Assembly (NCBI RefSeq): GCF_003865375.1
Contig: NZ_RQVS01000009.1
Span: 1-64,000, forward strand
DNA length: 64,000 nt
From: Gulosibacter macacae
GTDB lineage: Bacteria; Actinomycetota; Actinomycetes; Actinomycetales; Microbacteriaceae
Direction: 5' to 3'
Both the position numbers and the translations under genes were made by a program. The notes under the pieces were generated by a model. The model saw only the letters and a list, made by a program, of their open reading frames with translations. It searched no databases and was not told the origin of the DNA. Shown here in pieces: positions 1 through 8,069 of the stretch (positions are counted from its first letter, which is position 1; each line of letters starts with the position of its first letter).

Positions 1-23
1 GCCGCCGACCCTCGACTACACCC

Positions 24-659
24 TCAACTGCGAAGAGCCTCAAAAATCGCATGCGCGCAGGCCGAATCAATCTCGGCAACGAGCTGCGACATCCCATCGT
101 CGAGATCGCGAACCCGCACGCTACGCTCGCGACGTGCTCGCTGTTGACGGGCGGCAATCACCTCAGGGTCAAGTTCGGCGGCCACACGACGCGCATACGA
201 CTCGGTTCGCGCCGGTGTGTTCTCGCGCGCGTACTCGAGCACGAGTCGCTCGTACTCGGCACGTACCTCGTCATCAACAATCGGGTCACCGCACTTGATG
301 ATCACCTCGACGTGACGCCGCGCGAGGTCACCCGAACGCCAGGCGCGTGCCGTCTTGCGGTAGTGCTCGAAGAGGTTCCAGGCCTGGTCGACATCGCGAT
401 TCACCGACCGGTCGCTCGTATTTGTCTCGATGCCGATCTCGAACAGCATCGAGCGGTACTCAAGATCAAAGAAATCAGAGCCGGGACCGCCAGTCTCCTC
501 AACGCACTGGTCGAACGCGAGCCGCAACAAGGCCGACTCATTCGCGGCGAAGTGGGCCTGCATCCGCCGCGCGTACTTGATGCGCTCGATGAAGTGGGCA
601 CGGCGCTCCCGCGACGCGGGGGAGCTCACGCTCGGCCGCTGAACCACTGCATTACTCAC
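24..659 (-). CDS. DUF222-domain protein, probably truncated
   Basis: The 211-residue product has the charged, helical layout of the N-terminal DUF222 domain found in REP13E12-type HNH endonuclease-like proteins of actinobacteria. A pattern of the type AxR.A.R(x)LD at about residues 158-163 is followed by a helical stretch ending HAIFEALRS. Family members usually exceed 400 residues and carry a C-terminal HNH motif, which is absent before the stop at 24-26. Either the gene is frameshifted or broken here, or it is a short family member; only 23 bases remain downstream in the window, too few to tell. The start is GTG at 657-659. No partner gene is visible. Confidence 0.55.
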   Translation of the reverse strand: MSNAVVQRPSVSSPASRERRAHFIERIKYARRMQAHFAANESALLRLAFDQCVEETGGPGSDFFDLEYRSMLFEIGIETNTSDRSVNRDVDQAWNLFEHYRKTARAWRSGDLARRHVEVIIKCGDPIVDDEVRAEYERLVLEYARENTPARTESYARRVAAELDPEVIAARQQRARRERSVRVRDLDDGMSQLVAEIDSACAHAIFEALRS

Positions 660-705
660 GCCACATCACCTCCGATTCACGAGCATTCCTGCGCATCTCC
701 GCGAC

Positions 706-830
706 GAAATCATTCGAACATGAGCCTCCGACATTTCCGGCGACGCCTGTGGAAAAGCCAGATCGATCAAGCTCTCAGTCGTCGGCGTCAGAATCATCAG
801 ACCACGAGCCTCCGACACTTCCGCGGCGCC
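706..830. repeat. two direct repeat units, about 84 bp apart
   Basis: Bases 722-747 and 806-830 share the core GAGCCTCCGACA followed by a TTCCG-type tail, and similarity extends upstream (aatcat..ga.ca). The units lie in the upstream region of the DUF222 gene, where such genes often carry short repeats. No reading frame here looks real, and I see no other feature between 660 and 871. Confidence 0.4.
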
Positions 831-871
831 CAACAACAGCTCGGCGCCCTCACCGCATCCCTTGCATCCAG

Positions 872-887
872 ATACCCCTAGGGGTAT
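872..887. promoter_or_regulatory. CsoR/CstR-type operator (perfect 16-bp palindrome)
   Basis: ATACCCCTAGGGGTAT is a perfect palindrome with C4/G4 tracts flanked by AT. This is the architecture known for operators of the CsoR/RcnR/CstR family. It ends 46 bp before the start of a persulfide dioxygenase-rhodanese gene, the classical target of the persulfide sensor CstR. No CstR/CsoR gene is in this window, so the regulator must lie elsewhere. The operator call is inferred from pattern and context. Confidence 0.75.
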
Positions 888-933
888 GCTCAATCGCACC
901 CTCCACGCCCCGCACGAAGAATCGGAGCCATTC

Positions 934-2331
934 ATGCTCATCGAGCGCATCTACGACGAAGACCTCGCGCAGGCGGCCTATTTCATCGGCTGCCAGGCCA
1001 AGAACGAGGCGATCGTCATCGACGGCCGCCGCGACATCCAGCCGTTCCTTGATCTCGCCGCGAAAAACGGGATGCGCATCGTCGCCGCCGCCGAGACGCA
1101 TATCCACGCCGACTACCTCTCGGGCACCCGCGAGATCGCCGACGCCACGGGCGCAACCCCGTACGTCTCGGGGGAGGGCGGCACCGATTGGCAGTACGAC
1201 TTCGACGCCGTGCGACTCCACGATGGCGACACCATCACCCTCGGCAACATCACCATCACCGCGGTGCACACCCCCGGCCACACGCCTGAGCACCTCAGTT
1301 ATCTCGTCACTGACGGTGCCTTCGCCGACGAACCCGGCTACTTCCTCACCGGCGACTTCGTGTTCTCGGGCGACCTCGGCCGACCCGACCTCCTCGACGA
1401 GGCCGCCGGTGGCGTCGACACCCGCTTCCTCGGCGCCAAGCAGCAATTTGAGAGTCTCCGCGACAAGTTCCTCACCCTGCCCGACCACGTGCAGGTTTTC
1501 CCAGGCCACGGCGCAGGATCGGCCTGCGGCAAGGCCCTCGGTGCGCTGCCCTCGACCACGGTCGGCTACGAGCGCCGCTTCGCCTGGTGGGGCAAGTACC
1601 TCGAGAGCAACGACGAGCAGGGCTTCATCGACGAACTCCTCGACGGCCAACCCGACGCCCCCTATTACTTCGGCCGCATGAAGCGCCAAAACCGCCAGGG
1701 CCCGGCCGTCATGGGCCCGCGCGAAACCCCGCAAGAACTCACCGCCGCCCAGGTGCAGCGGGGCATCGACGCCGACGAGCTCGTCTTCGTTGACACGCGC
1801 CCGGCGCCCGAAATCCGCGAGCAAACCGTGCGCGGCTCGATCGTCATCCCCGGCCGCGGCCCGATTGCAACGCAGGGTTCGTGGGCACTCGATCCAGAAA
1901 TGGATGCCCGGGGTCTCGTCCTCCTCGCTGAGAACGTTGACGACGCCACCCGCATCTGGGATCACCTCGTGCGCGTCGGTATCGACAACGTCGTGGGGTT
2001 CATCCCGAGCATTGAAGGTCTCGAGACCTTCGTCCCCACGATCGTGGCGCACGACGACGTCAGCACCTTCGAACGCGCCGCGTTCCTCGATGTTCGCGCC
2101 CGCAGCGAGCACAACGCCGGTCACATCCCGGGCTCAACCCAACTCCACGCGGGCCGCCTGCTCTGGAGCCGTGAGCAGCTGCCGAACGACGGCACTATCC
2201 TCATCTACTGCCAATCGGGCGCCCGCGCCGCCGTCGCGAGCAACGCCCTGCGCTCACTCGGCTATGAGGTCGCCGAAGTCGAGGGCAGCTTCGGAGGCTG
2301 GGCCGCAGCCGGGATGCCCGTCGCGAAGTAA
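934..2331 (+). CDS. CstB-like persulfide dioxygenase-rhodanese fusion
   Basis: A 465-residue metallo-beta-lactamase-fold protein with two C-terminal rhodanese-like domains. Metal-binding motifs are HIHAD (56-60), HTPGHTPEH (112-120), TGDFVF (139-144) and PGHG (190-193), as in ETHE1/persulfide dioxygenases. A middle rhodanese-like domain (about 255-345) lacks an obvious catalytic Cys. The last domain (about 360-465) has an active-site loop CQSGARA with Cys426. Length and order match staphylococcal CstB (444 residues), which oxidises persulfides to thiosulfate. Expected role: sulfide/persulfide detoxification in the cytoplasm. I chose ATG 934 because the fold begins there and GGAG (924-927) precedes it; an upstream in-frame ATG at 862 would run through the palindromic operator. 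Confidence 0.88.
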   Translation: MLIERIYDEDLAQAAYFIGCQAKNEAIVIDGRRDIQPFLDLAAKNGMRIVAAAETHIHADYLSGTREIADATGATPYVSGEGGTDWQYDFDAVRLHDGDTITLGNITITAVHTPGHTPEHLSYLVTDGAFADEPGYFLTGDFVFSGDLGRPDLLDEAAGGVDTRFLGAKQQFESLRDKFLTLPDHVQVFPGHGAGSACGKALGALPSTTVGYERRFAWWGKYLESNDEQGFIDELLDGQPDAPYYFGRMKRQNRQGPAVMGPRETPQELTAAQVQRGIDADELVFVDTRPAPEIREQTVRGSIVIPGRGPIATQGSWALDPEMDARGLVLLAENVDDATRIWDHLVRVGIDNVVGFIPSIEGLETFVPTIVAHDDVSTFERAAFLDVRARSEHNAGHIPGSTQLHAGRLLWSREQLPNDGTILIYCQSGARAAVASNALRSLGYEVAEVEGSFGGWAAAGMPVAK

Positions 2332-2353
2332 CGCGCGCAGGCCCGGACAAATG

Positions 2354-2404
2354 GCCACTGGGAGTACGTTGCGATAACAACTCGCACCGTATTCCCAGTT
2401 GGCT
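2354..2404. repeat. imperfect inverted repeat downstream of the persulfide dioxygenase
   Basis: The arms 2357-2368 (ACTGGGAGTACG) and 2388-2399 (CGTATTCCCAGT) pair with one mismatch around a 19-nt loop, and flanking GGCC/TGGC extends the pairing. It lies between the persulfide dioxygenase stop and the glnP-like gene and may act as a terminator, though no T-run follows. The flank (acaaatggcc ... gggagtacg) resembles the GTGGCC-type intergenic repeats near 46.2 and 50.9 kb, so it may be a decayed relative. Confidence 0.4.
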
Positions 2405-2501
2405 AACGTCCAAACCCCAGCATCGGAGTACCCTTGCGTCGCACCTTTGTTCGCGCATAGCCGCGCGAACAATGTTTTCCGACGACCGAAAGGGACCCTT
2501 C

Positions 2502-4784
2502 ATGTCCGCTTTCCAACACCGGCTTGAACGATGGCGCGCGAGTCGCTCGACAATCCTGTCGATGTTTGCCGTGCTCCTCATCCTGCTGATGACCATCGGT
2601 GGCGCCGTCAGCGCCGCCCACGCGATCACCGGCACGAACCAAGCCCAGGGCAAGACCTACACGATCGCCACCGACACCACGTGGGCGCCGTTCGAATTCG
2701 AACGCGACGGCGAGCTGCGCGGTATCGACATCGACCTCATCAACGCCATCGCCGAAAACCAGGGCTTCAGCGTCGACATCAAGGTCCTCGGCTTCGACGG
2801 CGCCCTCGCGGCCGTCCAGGCCGGCCAGGCCGACGCCGTCATGGCAGGCATGTCGATCACCGACGAACGCAAGCAGATCTTCGACTTCTCGAACCCGTAT
2901 TTCGACTCGGGCATCCAGATGGCGATCGCCGAGAACAACGAGACGATCAAGAGCTACGAAGACCTCGCCGGCCAGAAGGTCTCGGCCAAGAACGGCACCG
3001 AAGGCTACGACTTCGCGCAGAAGCTCGCCGAACAGCACGGCTTCACCGTCACCGGTTTCCAGGATGCTGCTGACGCCTACACCGACGTTACCACCGGCAA
3101 CTCGGTGGCCGTGTTCGACGACTACCCGATCCTCGCCTACGGCATTGCCACCGGCAATGTGAAGCTCAAGACAGTCACCCCGCAGACCCAGGCCTCGAGC
3201 TACGGCATGGGCGTGAAGAAGGGCGCGAACGACGAGCTGCTCACGCAGTTCAACGAGGGCCTCAAGAACCTCATCGCCGACGGCACCTACCAGGCGATCC
3301 TCGACGACTACCTCGGCGAGAACGCCCCCGACGCGCAGTCGATCGGCTACGGCCAGGCCGCCCTCGGCAACGAGAAGCTCAGCGACGACGGCCCGGGCAC
3401 CCTGCCCACGAACCCGAACTTCGCGGTCGACACCCCGAAGACCAACGGCACCTTCATCATCGCCACCGACACCACCTTCGCCCCCTTCGAATACCAGAAG
3501 GACGGCCAGCTCGTCGGCATCGATATGGACCTCATCAACGCGATTGCCGCGAACCAGGGCTTTGAGGTGCAGATCCAGCCGCTCGGCTTCGACGCTGCGC
3601 TCCAGGCCGTGCAATCGGGTCAGGCCGCCGGTGTCATTGCCGGTATGTCGATCACGGATGAACGCAAGCAGGTCTTCGACTTCTCGGAGCCGTACTTCGA
3701 CTCGGGTATTCAGATGGCCGTTTCGGTCGAGAACACCGATATCGCCAGCTACGCCGACCTCGCCGGCAAGACCGTCGCGGTCAAGACCGGTACCGAGGGT
3801 GCCGCGTTTGCGAACGAGCTCGCCGCCGAACACGGCTTCACCGTCAACTCGTTCAGCGACTCGGCCGATATGTACAACGATGTCGCCACCGGCAACTCGG
3901 TCGCCGCCTTCGAGGACTACCCGGTGCTCCAGTTCGGTATCGCCAGCGGCAATGTGCCGCTCAAGACGGTCACCGATCCCGAGCCCGGCGCATCCTACGG
4001 TTTCGCCGTACTCAAGGGCCAGAACCAAGACCTGCTGACGATGTTCAACGAGGGTCTGCAGAACGCCAAGGACACCGGCGTCTACCAGACCATCGTCGAC
4101 CGCTACCTCAAGGCCGAGCAGGCCGAGTCGAACACAGGCTTCTTTGGCCTGCTCGCTGCATCCATGCCCGCGCTCATGCAGGGTCTTGGCTTCACGCTCA
4201 TCGCCACCGCGCTCTCGATCTTCTTCGCGATGATCCTGGGTCTGTTCTTCGGCATCCTCAAGCTGTCGAACAACTGGCTCGTGCGCGGACTCGCTTCGGC
4301 CTACGTGAACATCTTCCGCGGCACCCCGGTGCTGGTGCAGGCGTTCTTCTTCTACTTCGGTGTGCCCGCCGTCACCGGCGTCACCCTCGATGCACTTACC
4401 GCCGGTGTGATCACGCTCTCGCTCAACGCGGGTGCGTACATCACCGAGATCGTGCGCGGTGGTGTGCAATCGGTCGACACCGGTCAAATGGAAGCCGCAC
4501 GCTCGCTCGGCCTTGGCTGGGGCAAGTCGATGCAGAAGGTGATTCTGCCGCAGGCGTTCAAGATCATGACGCCGAACCTCATCAACCAGTTCATCATCAC
4601 GCTGAAGGACACGTCGCTGCTCTCGGTGCTCGGCTTCGCCGAACTCACCTACCAGGGCCGCATCATCATCGCCTCGACCTTCCGCTCGTTCGAAATCTGG
4701 ATCGTCGTCGGCGTGATCTACTTCATCGTGATCTGGCTGCTCACGCTCCTGTCGAACTGGTTCGACCGCAAGTTCAACAAGTAG
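2502..4784 (+). CDS. GlnP-like amino-acid ABC importer: two fused binding domains plus permease
   Basis: A 760-residue polypeptide. An N-terminal hydrophobic segment (about residues 16-40) anchors it. Two PF00497-type substrate-binding domains follow (about 50-265 and 300-530), each opening with a variant of [16 protein letters not shown] and sharing long near-identical stretches. The C-terminal third is a polar-amino-acid permease domain with an EAA-type loop ([12 protein letters not shown]). This is the architecture of lactococcal GlnP, which imports glutamine, glutamate or asparagine; substrate here is inferred. ATG 2502 is preceded by GAAAGGGA at optimal distance; the in-frame ATG at 2472 lacks this. 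The ATPase gene follows after 10 bp. The high similarity of the two binding domains points to a recent internal duplication. Confidence 0.88.
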   Translation: MSAFQHRLERWRASRSTILSMFAVLLILLMTIGGAVSAAHAITGTNQAQGKTYTIATDTTWAPFEFERDGELRGIDIDLINAIAENQGFSVDIKVLGFDGALAAVQAGQADAVMAGMSITDERKQIFDFSNPYFDSGIQMAIAENNETIKSYEDLAGQKVSAKNGTEGYDFAQKLAEQHGFTVTGFQDAADAYTDVTTGNSVAVFDDYPILAYGIATGNVKLKTVTPQTQASSYGMGVKKGANDELLTQFNEGLKNLIADGTYQAILDDYLGENAPDAQSIGYGQAALGNEKLSDDGPGTLPTNPNFAVDTPKTNGTFIIATDTTFAPFEYQKDGQLVGIDMDLINAIAANQGFEVQIQPLGFDAALQAVQSGQAAGVIAGMSITDERKQVFDFSEPYFDSGIQMAVSVENTDIASYADLAGKTVAVKTGTEGAAFANELAAEHGFTVNSFSDSADMYNDVATGNSVAAFEDYPVLQFGIASGNVPLKTVTDPEPGASYGFAVLKGQNQDLLTMFNEGLQNAKDTGVYQTIVDRYLKAEQAESNTGFFGLLAASMPALMQGLGFTLIATALSIFFAMILGLFFGILKLSNNWLVRGLASAYVNIFRGTPVLVQAFFFYFGVPAVTGVTLDALTAGVITLSLNAGAYITEIVRGGVQSVDTGQMEAARSLGLGWGKSMQKVILPQAFKIMTPNLINQFIITLKDTSLLSVLGFAELTYQGRIIIASTFRSFEIWIVVGVIYFIVIWLLTLLSNWFDRKFNK

Positions 4785-4794
4785 GGACAAGAAG

Positions 4795-5583
4795 ATGACG
4801 AACAAACCCTCCACTGACCCCGTCTTCACCGCGCCCGTTGCGACGCGCAGTGGCGCCCCCATCCAGGTCAAAGACCTCCACAAATCGTTCGGCAAGAACG
4901 AGGTGCTCAAGGGCATCGACCTCGAGGTCGCGAACGGCGAAGTTGTCGCTGTGATTGGCCCTTCGGGTTCGGGTAAGTCAACGCTGCTGCGTTGCCTCAA
5001 CCGCCTCGAAGAGGTCACGAGCGGCGAGGTGCTCATCGACGGCGTGAACATCGCACCGGCGACCGGCACCAACCTCGATAAGGTGCGCCAGAAGATCGGC
5101 ATGGTCTTCCAGCACTTCAACCTGTTCCCGAACATGACCGTGCTCGAAAACGTCGCGCTCGCACCCACCGAACTGCGCAAACTCTCGAAAGCGGATGCAC
5201 GCACCCGCGCGCAGGAACTCCTCGATCGCGTTGGACTCGGTGAAAAGGCGGATGCTCGCCCCGCGCAGCTCTCGGGCGGTCAGAAGCAGCGTGTGGCGAT
5301 CGCTCGTGCGCTCGCCATGTCACCCGACATCATGCTCTTCGATGAGGCCACCTCGGCGCTCGACCCCGAAATGGTCGGCGAAGTGCTCCAGGTGATTCGC
5401 GACCTCGCGGCCTCGGGGATGACCATGGTGCTCGTCACCCACGAGATGGGCTTCGCGCGCGAGGTTGCCGACCGCGTGGTGTTCATGGCCGAGGGCGTTG
5501 TGGTGGAGCAGGGTGACCCGAAGGTGCTCTTCGACGCCCCGCAGCACCAGCGCACGAAGGACTTCCTCTCGAAGGTGCTGTAG
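4795..5583 (+). CDS. glnQ: GlnQ-like polar amino-acid ABC transporter ATPase
   Basis: A 262-residue nucleotide-binding subunit with Walker [10 protein letters not shown], signature [15 protein letters not shown], Walker [14 protein letters not shown] and the H-loop VTHEMGFA. The first 25 residues are a short extension before the ABC core ([14 protein letters not shown]). It should energise the fused binding/permease protein encoded 10 bp upstream, in one operon that ends at the hairpin 5607-5656. The polar amino-acid subfamily (GlnQ/HisP) is clear; exact substrate is not. Confidence 0.9.
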   Translation: MTNKPSTDPVFTAPVATRSGAPIQVKDLHKSFGKNEVLKGIDLEVANGEVVAVIGPSGSGKSTLLRCLNRLEEVTSGEVLIDGVNIAPATGTNLDKVRQKIGMVFQHFNLFPNMTVLENVALAPTELRKLSKADARTRAQELLDRVGLGEKADARPAQLSGGQKQRVAIARALAMSPDIMLFDEATSALDPEMVGEVLQVIRDLAASGMTMVLVTHEMGFAREVADRVVFMAEGVVVEQGDPKVLFDAPQHQRTKDFLSKVL

Positions 5584-5590
5584 ACGAGGC

Positions 5591-5725
5591 GGGTCTCGAT
5601 ACGTCGCTTCGCTCCTACTCGACCAGCCACAACTGGTTGGTCGAGTAGGAGCGAAGTGTTTTCATTGGTCGAGTAGCGCGCAGCCTTTTGGTTGGTCGAG
5701 TAGCGCGAAGCGCGTATCGAGACCC
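5591..5725. repeat. composite palindromic repeat, TCGAGTAG family
   Basis: An outer pair (5591-5603 and 5713-5725, GGGTCTCGATACG and its complement) encloses several copies of GGTCGAGTAG followed by GCGAAG-type arms. Related copies lie at 6972-7048 and 8027-8061. This family (GGTCGAGTAG ... CGTATCGAGACC) is widespread between actinobacterial genes and probably spreads as a non-coding element that can serve as terminator. Confidence 0.75.
5607..5662 (+). terminator. intrinsic terminator of the glnP-glnQ operon
   Basis: The arms 5607-5629 and 5634-5656 form a 23-bp stem with one G-T wobble and a 4-nt loop (CAAC), followed by GTGTTTTC. It starts 24 bp after the glnQ stop codon. This is the best Rho-independent terminator in the window. 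Confidence 0.8.
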
Positions 5726-5732
5726 TTACCCT

Positions 5733-6443
5733 TCAGCGCACTTCCACCCGGTCGCCCACCCGGATGCTGCCCAGCAACTTCGGTCGGCAGTACATCGCGA
5801 GCCGCATCTCGCGCGTCGCGGCGAGCCCCTTGAGAAACTTTGCCGGCTCGGCGACGCCATCTTGCGCGAGATCGACCATGCGGCAGCGGGGGATCGGCTT
5901 CTCGACGACTACCTCGACCTCACCGATGCGCACTCGCCGTCCCAGCCAGGTTTCTTCTTCGAACGGCTCGGATGTGCTCACGACGAGATTCGCACGCAAG
6001 CGCCGTGCCGCGGTGGTTGCGCCGAGTTCGCGTTCGGCCCACTCGAGTGTCGCGGTGCCGACGAGCGAGATGGCACCCTCATCAAAAAAGTTGCCGGGGA
6101 GGGTGACATACGACTCTTGCTCGAGCGACACTGCGGTGCCGAACGCATCGCTCAGCGTCGCGTTGAGTGCTGGGTCTCCGGCAGCGCGTTCCGCGGATGC
6201 ATCTGCGTGCGGTGCGACGAGCACCTCGCCATCGCTGCCGGTGCGCGCCGTGAAGTCAAAGACCGCGTCATAGCGTCGCATCCGAGTCGAATTCTTGCCC
6301 GAAGCAAACTTGCCGTCAGCATCAACGACCGCCCAACCGCGGTCACCCTCGAGTCCGCGGGAGGTGATGGGCACCCGCTCGAGCGCCTCGCCGCCCATCG
6401 ACTTCACGGGGTAGCGGCGGATCGACTCGATGGTCAGCGTCAT
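5733..6443 (-). CDS. MOSC domain-containing protein
   Basis: A 236-residue protein with an N-terminal MOSC beta-barrel (opening IESIRRYPVKSMGGEAL, GLEGDRGWAVVD) and a C-terminal MOSC domain containing the conserved cysteine region PIPRCRMVD. MOSC proteins bind molybdenum cofactor or related sulfur carriers and include mARC-type reductases; the substrate here is unknown. The start at 6443 is supported by a -10 box TAGGCT (6451-6456 on this strand) 7 nt upstream, i.e. a leaderless transcript. It sits alone between repeat elements. Confidence 0.82.
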   Translation of the reverse strand: MTLTIESIRRYPVKSMGGEALERVPITSRGLEGDRGWAVVDADGKFASGKNSTRMRRYDAVFDFTARTGSDGEVLVAPHADASAERAAGDPALNATLSDAFGTAVSLEQESYVTLPGNFFDEGAISLVGTATLEWAERELGATTAARRLRANLVVSTSEPFEEETWLGRRVRIGEVEVVVEKPIPRCRMVDLAQDGVAEPAKFLKGLAATREMRLAMYCRPKLLGSIRVGDRVEVR

Positions 6444-6466
6444 GCGGTTCAGCCTAGGAGACGCAG

Positions 6467-6940
6467 CTAGAGCACGAGCCCGAAACAGAGCTGTTCCGGC
6501 TTGCGATCGAACGGCGGGAAGTTCGGGATGCGTTCAAAACCGTAGGCGGGGTAGAGCGCGGCGGCCTCGGGCTGACGCACACCGCACTCGAGGAGGAGCC
6601 GGGCGGCACCCTGTTCACGGGCACCTTCGACGACGGCGTCGATGAGCTTCCGCGCGAGGCCCCGGCGGCGAAACTCGGGCCGGACGTGCAAGCGGCGCAA
6701 CTCCAATGCATCCGGCTGAGGGATGCCGAGGCTCATGAGCGCGACGTGACCGGCGGGTTCGCCGTCGACGAGCGCAAGCCAACTACCGAACACCTCGACA
6801 TTCTCGGTCGAGAAGAAGCCGTGGTATTTAGGCGGAGTGTCCCCGTAGATCGCATCCATATCGGCCATGAACTCGGCCCGGAGGGCCTCAGCTCGCGGGT
6901 CATCCCAGGCAACCGGCACGATTTCAATGCGTTCATTCAC
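6467..6940 (-). CDS. GNAT-family N-acetyltransferase
   Basis: A 157-residue protein with the GNAT core: a beta4 strand ALELRRLHVRPEFRR followed by the acetyl-CoA pyrophosphate loop RRRGLARKLID, and a C-terminal ALYPAYGFERI. The acceptor is unknown; a small-molecule or peptide amine is typical. The reading frame stays open to 7039, but the upstream part encodes the repeat at 6972-7048. I chose GTG 6938-6940 because the domain begins there (NERIEIVPV) and a TAAACT box lies 7 nt upstream, fitting leaderless initiation. Confidence 0.8.
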   Translation of the reverse strand: MNERIEIVPVAWDDPRAEALRAEFMADMDAIYGDTPPKYHGFFSTENVEVFGSWLALVDGEPAGHVALMSLGIPQPDALELRRLHVRPEFRRRGLARKLIDAVVEGAREQGAARLLLECGVRQPEAAALYPAYGFERIPNFPPFDRKPEQLCFGLVL

Positions 6941-6971
6941 GCAGGAGAGTTTAGGCGGAACCGGGCGCGGT

Positions 6972-7048
6972 GACCTCGATACGCGCCTACGGCCTACTCG
7001 GCCAGCCAAGACTGGTTGATCGAGTAGGCCGCAGGCCATATCGGGATC
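6972..7048. repeat. palindromic repeat, TCGAGTAG family
   Basis: Near-complementary arms (CCTCGATACG ... GGCCTACTCGGCCAGCCA and TGGTTGATCGAGTAGGCC ... ATATCGGGATC) around an AGAC loop. It lies between the acetyltransferase start region and the alcohol dehydrogenase stop and probably forms a terminator hairpin for the latter. Confidence 0.7.
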
Positions 7049-7053
7049 AGGTG

Positions 7054-7995
7054 CTAGTCAGCGACCTTCGCGACGAGACGGCCCGACACCTTGCCCTCTT
7101 CGAGCATCTTGATGCCGTCGGCAATCTCTTCGAAGTCGATCATGGTGATCTGCGGGGTGAGGTCGCCGGTCGCCATCCACTTGAGGACGCGTTCGATATC
7201 GCTCTTCTCGCCACCCATCGAACCGAGCAGCTGCACCTTGCCGAGGATCAGCGCATAGGTGTTGATGGTCGCCTCAAGGCGGCCCATCCCCACCTGCACG
7301 ACCTTGCCGCCGAACTTCACCGTCTCAACCGCAGCGGCGGTCGTGGTGCCAAAGCCGGCGAAGTCGATGATCACATCGAGCTGGTCGTCCTTGAATTCGT
7401 CGATCGACTTGGCGACCTTGACGGCGCCAGCTTCCTTCGCCGCATCCCAGACGTCTTCCTTCACTTCGGCGACGTAGACCTCGCAGCCCTCGAGGGCAGC
7501 AAGACGGGCGCCGATCTGGCCGAGGCCACCGAAGCCGATGATGCCGACCTTGTCGCCAGCCTTCGCACCACCGGTGCCGAACACGGCGCCCGACGAGGTC
7601 ATCCCAGCGTCGGTCGCGGCCGCCGCCTGCTCGTAGCTGACACCCTCGGGAATGCGCACGAGCTGCTCGGCGTCAGCCTCGGCGCGGGCTTCCCAGCCGC
7701 CGTTGACGTTGTAACCGAACGGACCGATCATCGGCCAAACGGCGACGCGGTCGCCGACCTGCCACTCGGTCACGCCTTCGCCAACCTCAGAGATGACGCC
7801 GGCGGTCTCGTGGCCGGGCACCACGGGCGGGGTCATGTTCGCGAGCCACTTCTCGTCTTCGAGGATGCCGACGTCAGAGTGGCAGAGACCCGCCGCCTTG
7901 ACGTCGACGACGACCTTGCCGGGACCGGCGGTCGGTTCGTCAATTTCCACCCGCTCGAACGGCTGGTGGGTCGTGTGGAACATCCATGCCTTCAT
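7054..7995 (-). CDS. zinc-type alcohol dehydrogenase (copy 1 of tandem pair)
   Basis: A 313-residue medium-chain dehydrogenase/reductase. The GroES-like part contains the catalytic-zinc region GLCHSDVGILED and PGHETAGVISEVGEGV. The Rossmann domain has VGIIGFGGLGQIGA. The usual four-Cys structural-zinc lobe is missing; after GDRVAVWP the chain runs directly through a glycine-rich GPFGYNVNGGWEA. It is closely similar along its whole length to the next gene. ATG 7995 is preceded by AAGGAG. Likely an NAD(P)-dependent oxidoreductase of unknown alcohol/aldehyde specificity. Confidence 0.85.
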   Translation of the reverse strand: MKAWMFHTTHQPFERVEIDEPTAGPGKVVVDVKAAGLCHSDVGILEDEKWLANMTPPVVPGHETAGVISEVGEGVTEWQVGDRVAVWPMIGPFGYNVNGGWEARAEADAEQLVRIPEGVSYEQAAAATDAGMTSSGAVFGTGGAKAGDKVGIIGFGGLGQIGARLAALEGCEVYVAEVKEDVWDAAKEAGAVKVAKSIDEFKDDQLDVIIDFAGFGTTTAAAVETVKFGGKVVQVGMGRLEATINTYALILGKVQLLGSMGGEKSDIERVLKWMATGDLTPQITMIDFEEIADGIKMLEEGKVSGRLVAKVAD

Positions 7996-8026
7996 GTGAA
8001 AACTCCTTCTTGTTGTGTGATGCGGT

Positions 8027-8061
8027 GGTCTCGACATGGCCTGCGGCCTACTCGACCAACC
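8027..8061. repeat. half-unit of the TCGAGTAG repeat
   Basis: GGTCTCGACATGG followed by CCTGCGGCCTACTCGACCAACC corresponds to one arm of the dispersed palindrome. It separates the two tandem dehydrogenase genes, so each copy of the pair is followed by such an element. Confidence 0.6.
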
Positions 8062-8069
8062 AGGAATTT

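Noticed and set aside
850-2124. 424-codon minus-strand frame opposite the persulfide dioxygenase gene
   Set aside because: Antisense to a gene with complete metal and rhodanese motifs; no supporting features.
2403-5204. 933-codon open frame antisense to the glnP-glnQ genes
   Set aside because: Arises from G/C-rich third positions of the real genes; composition is low-complexity Arg/Asp/Val and no motif is seen, while the sense strand has clear domains.
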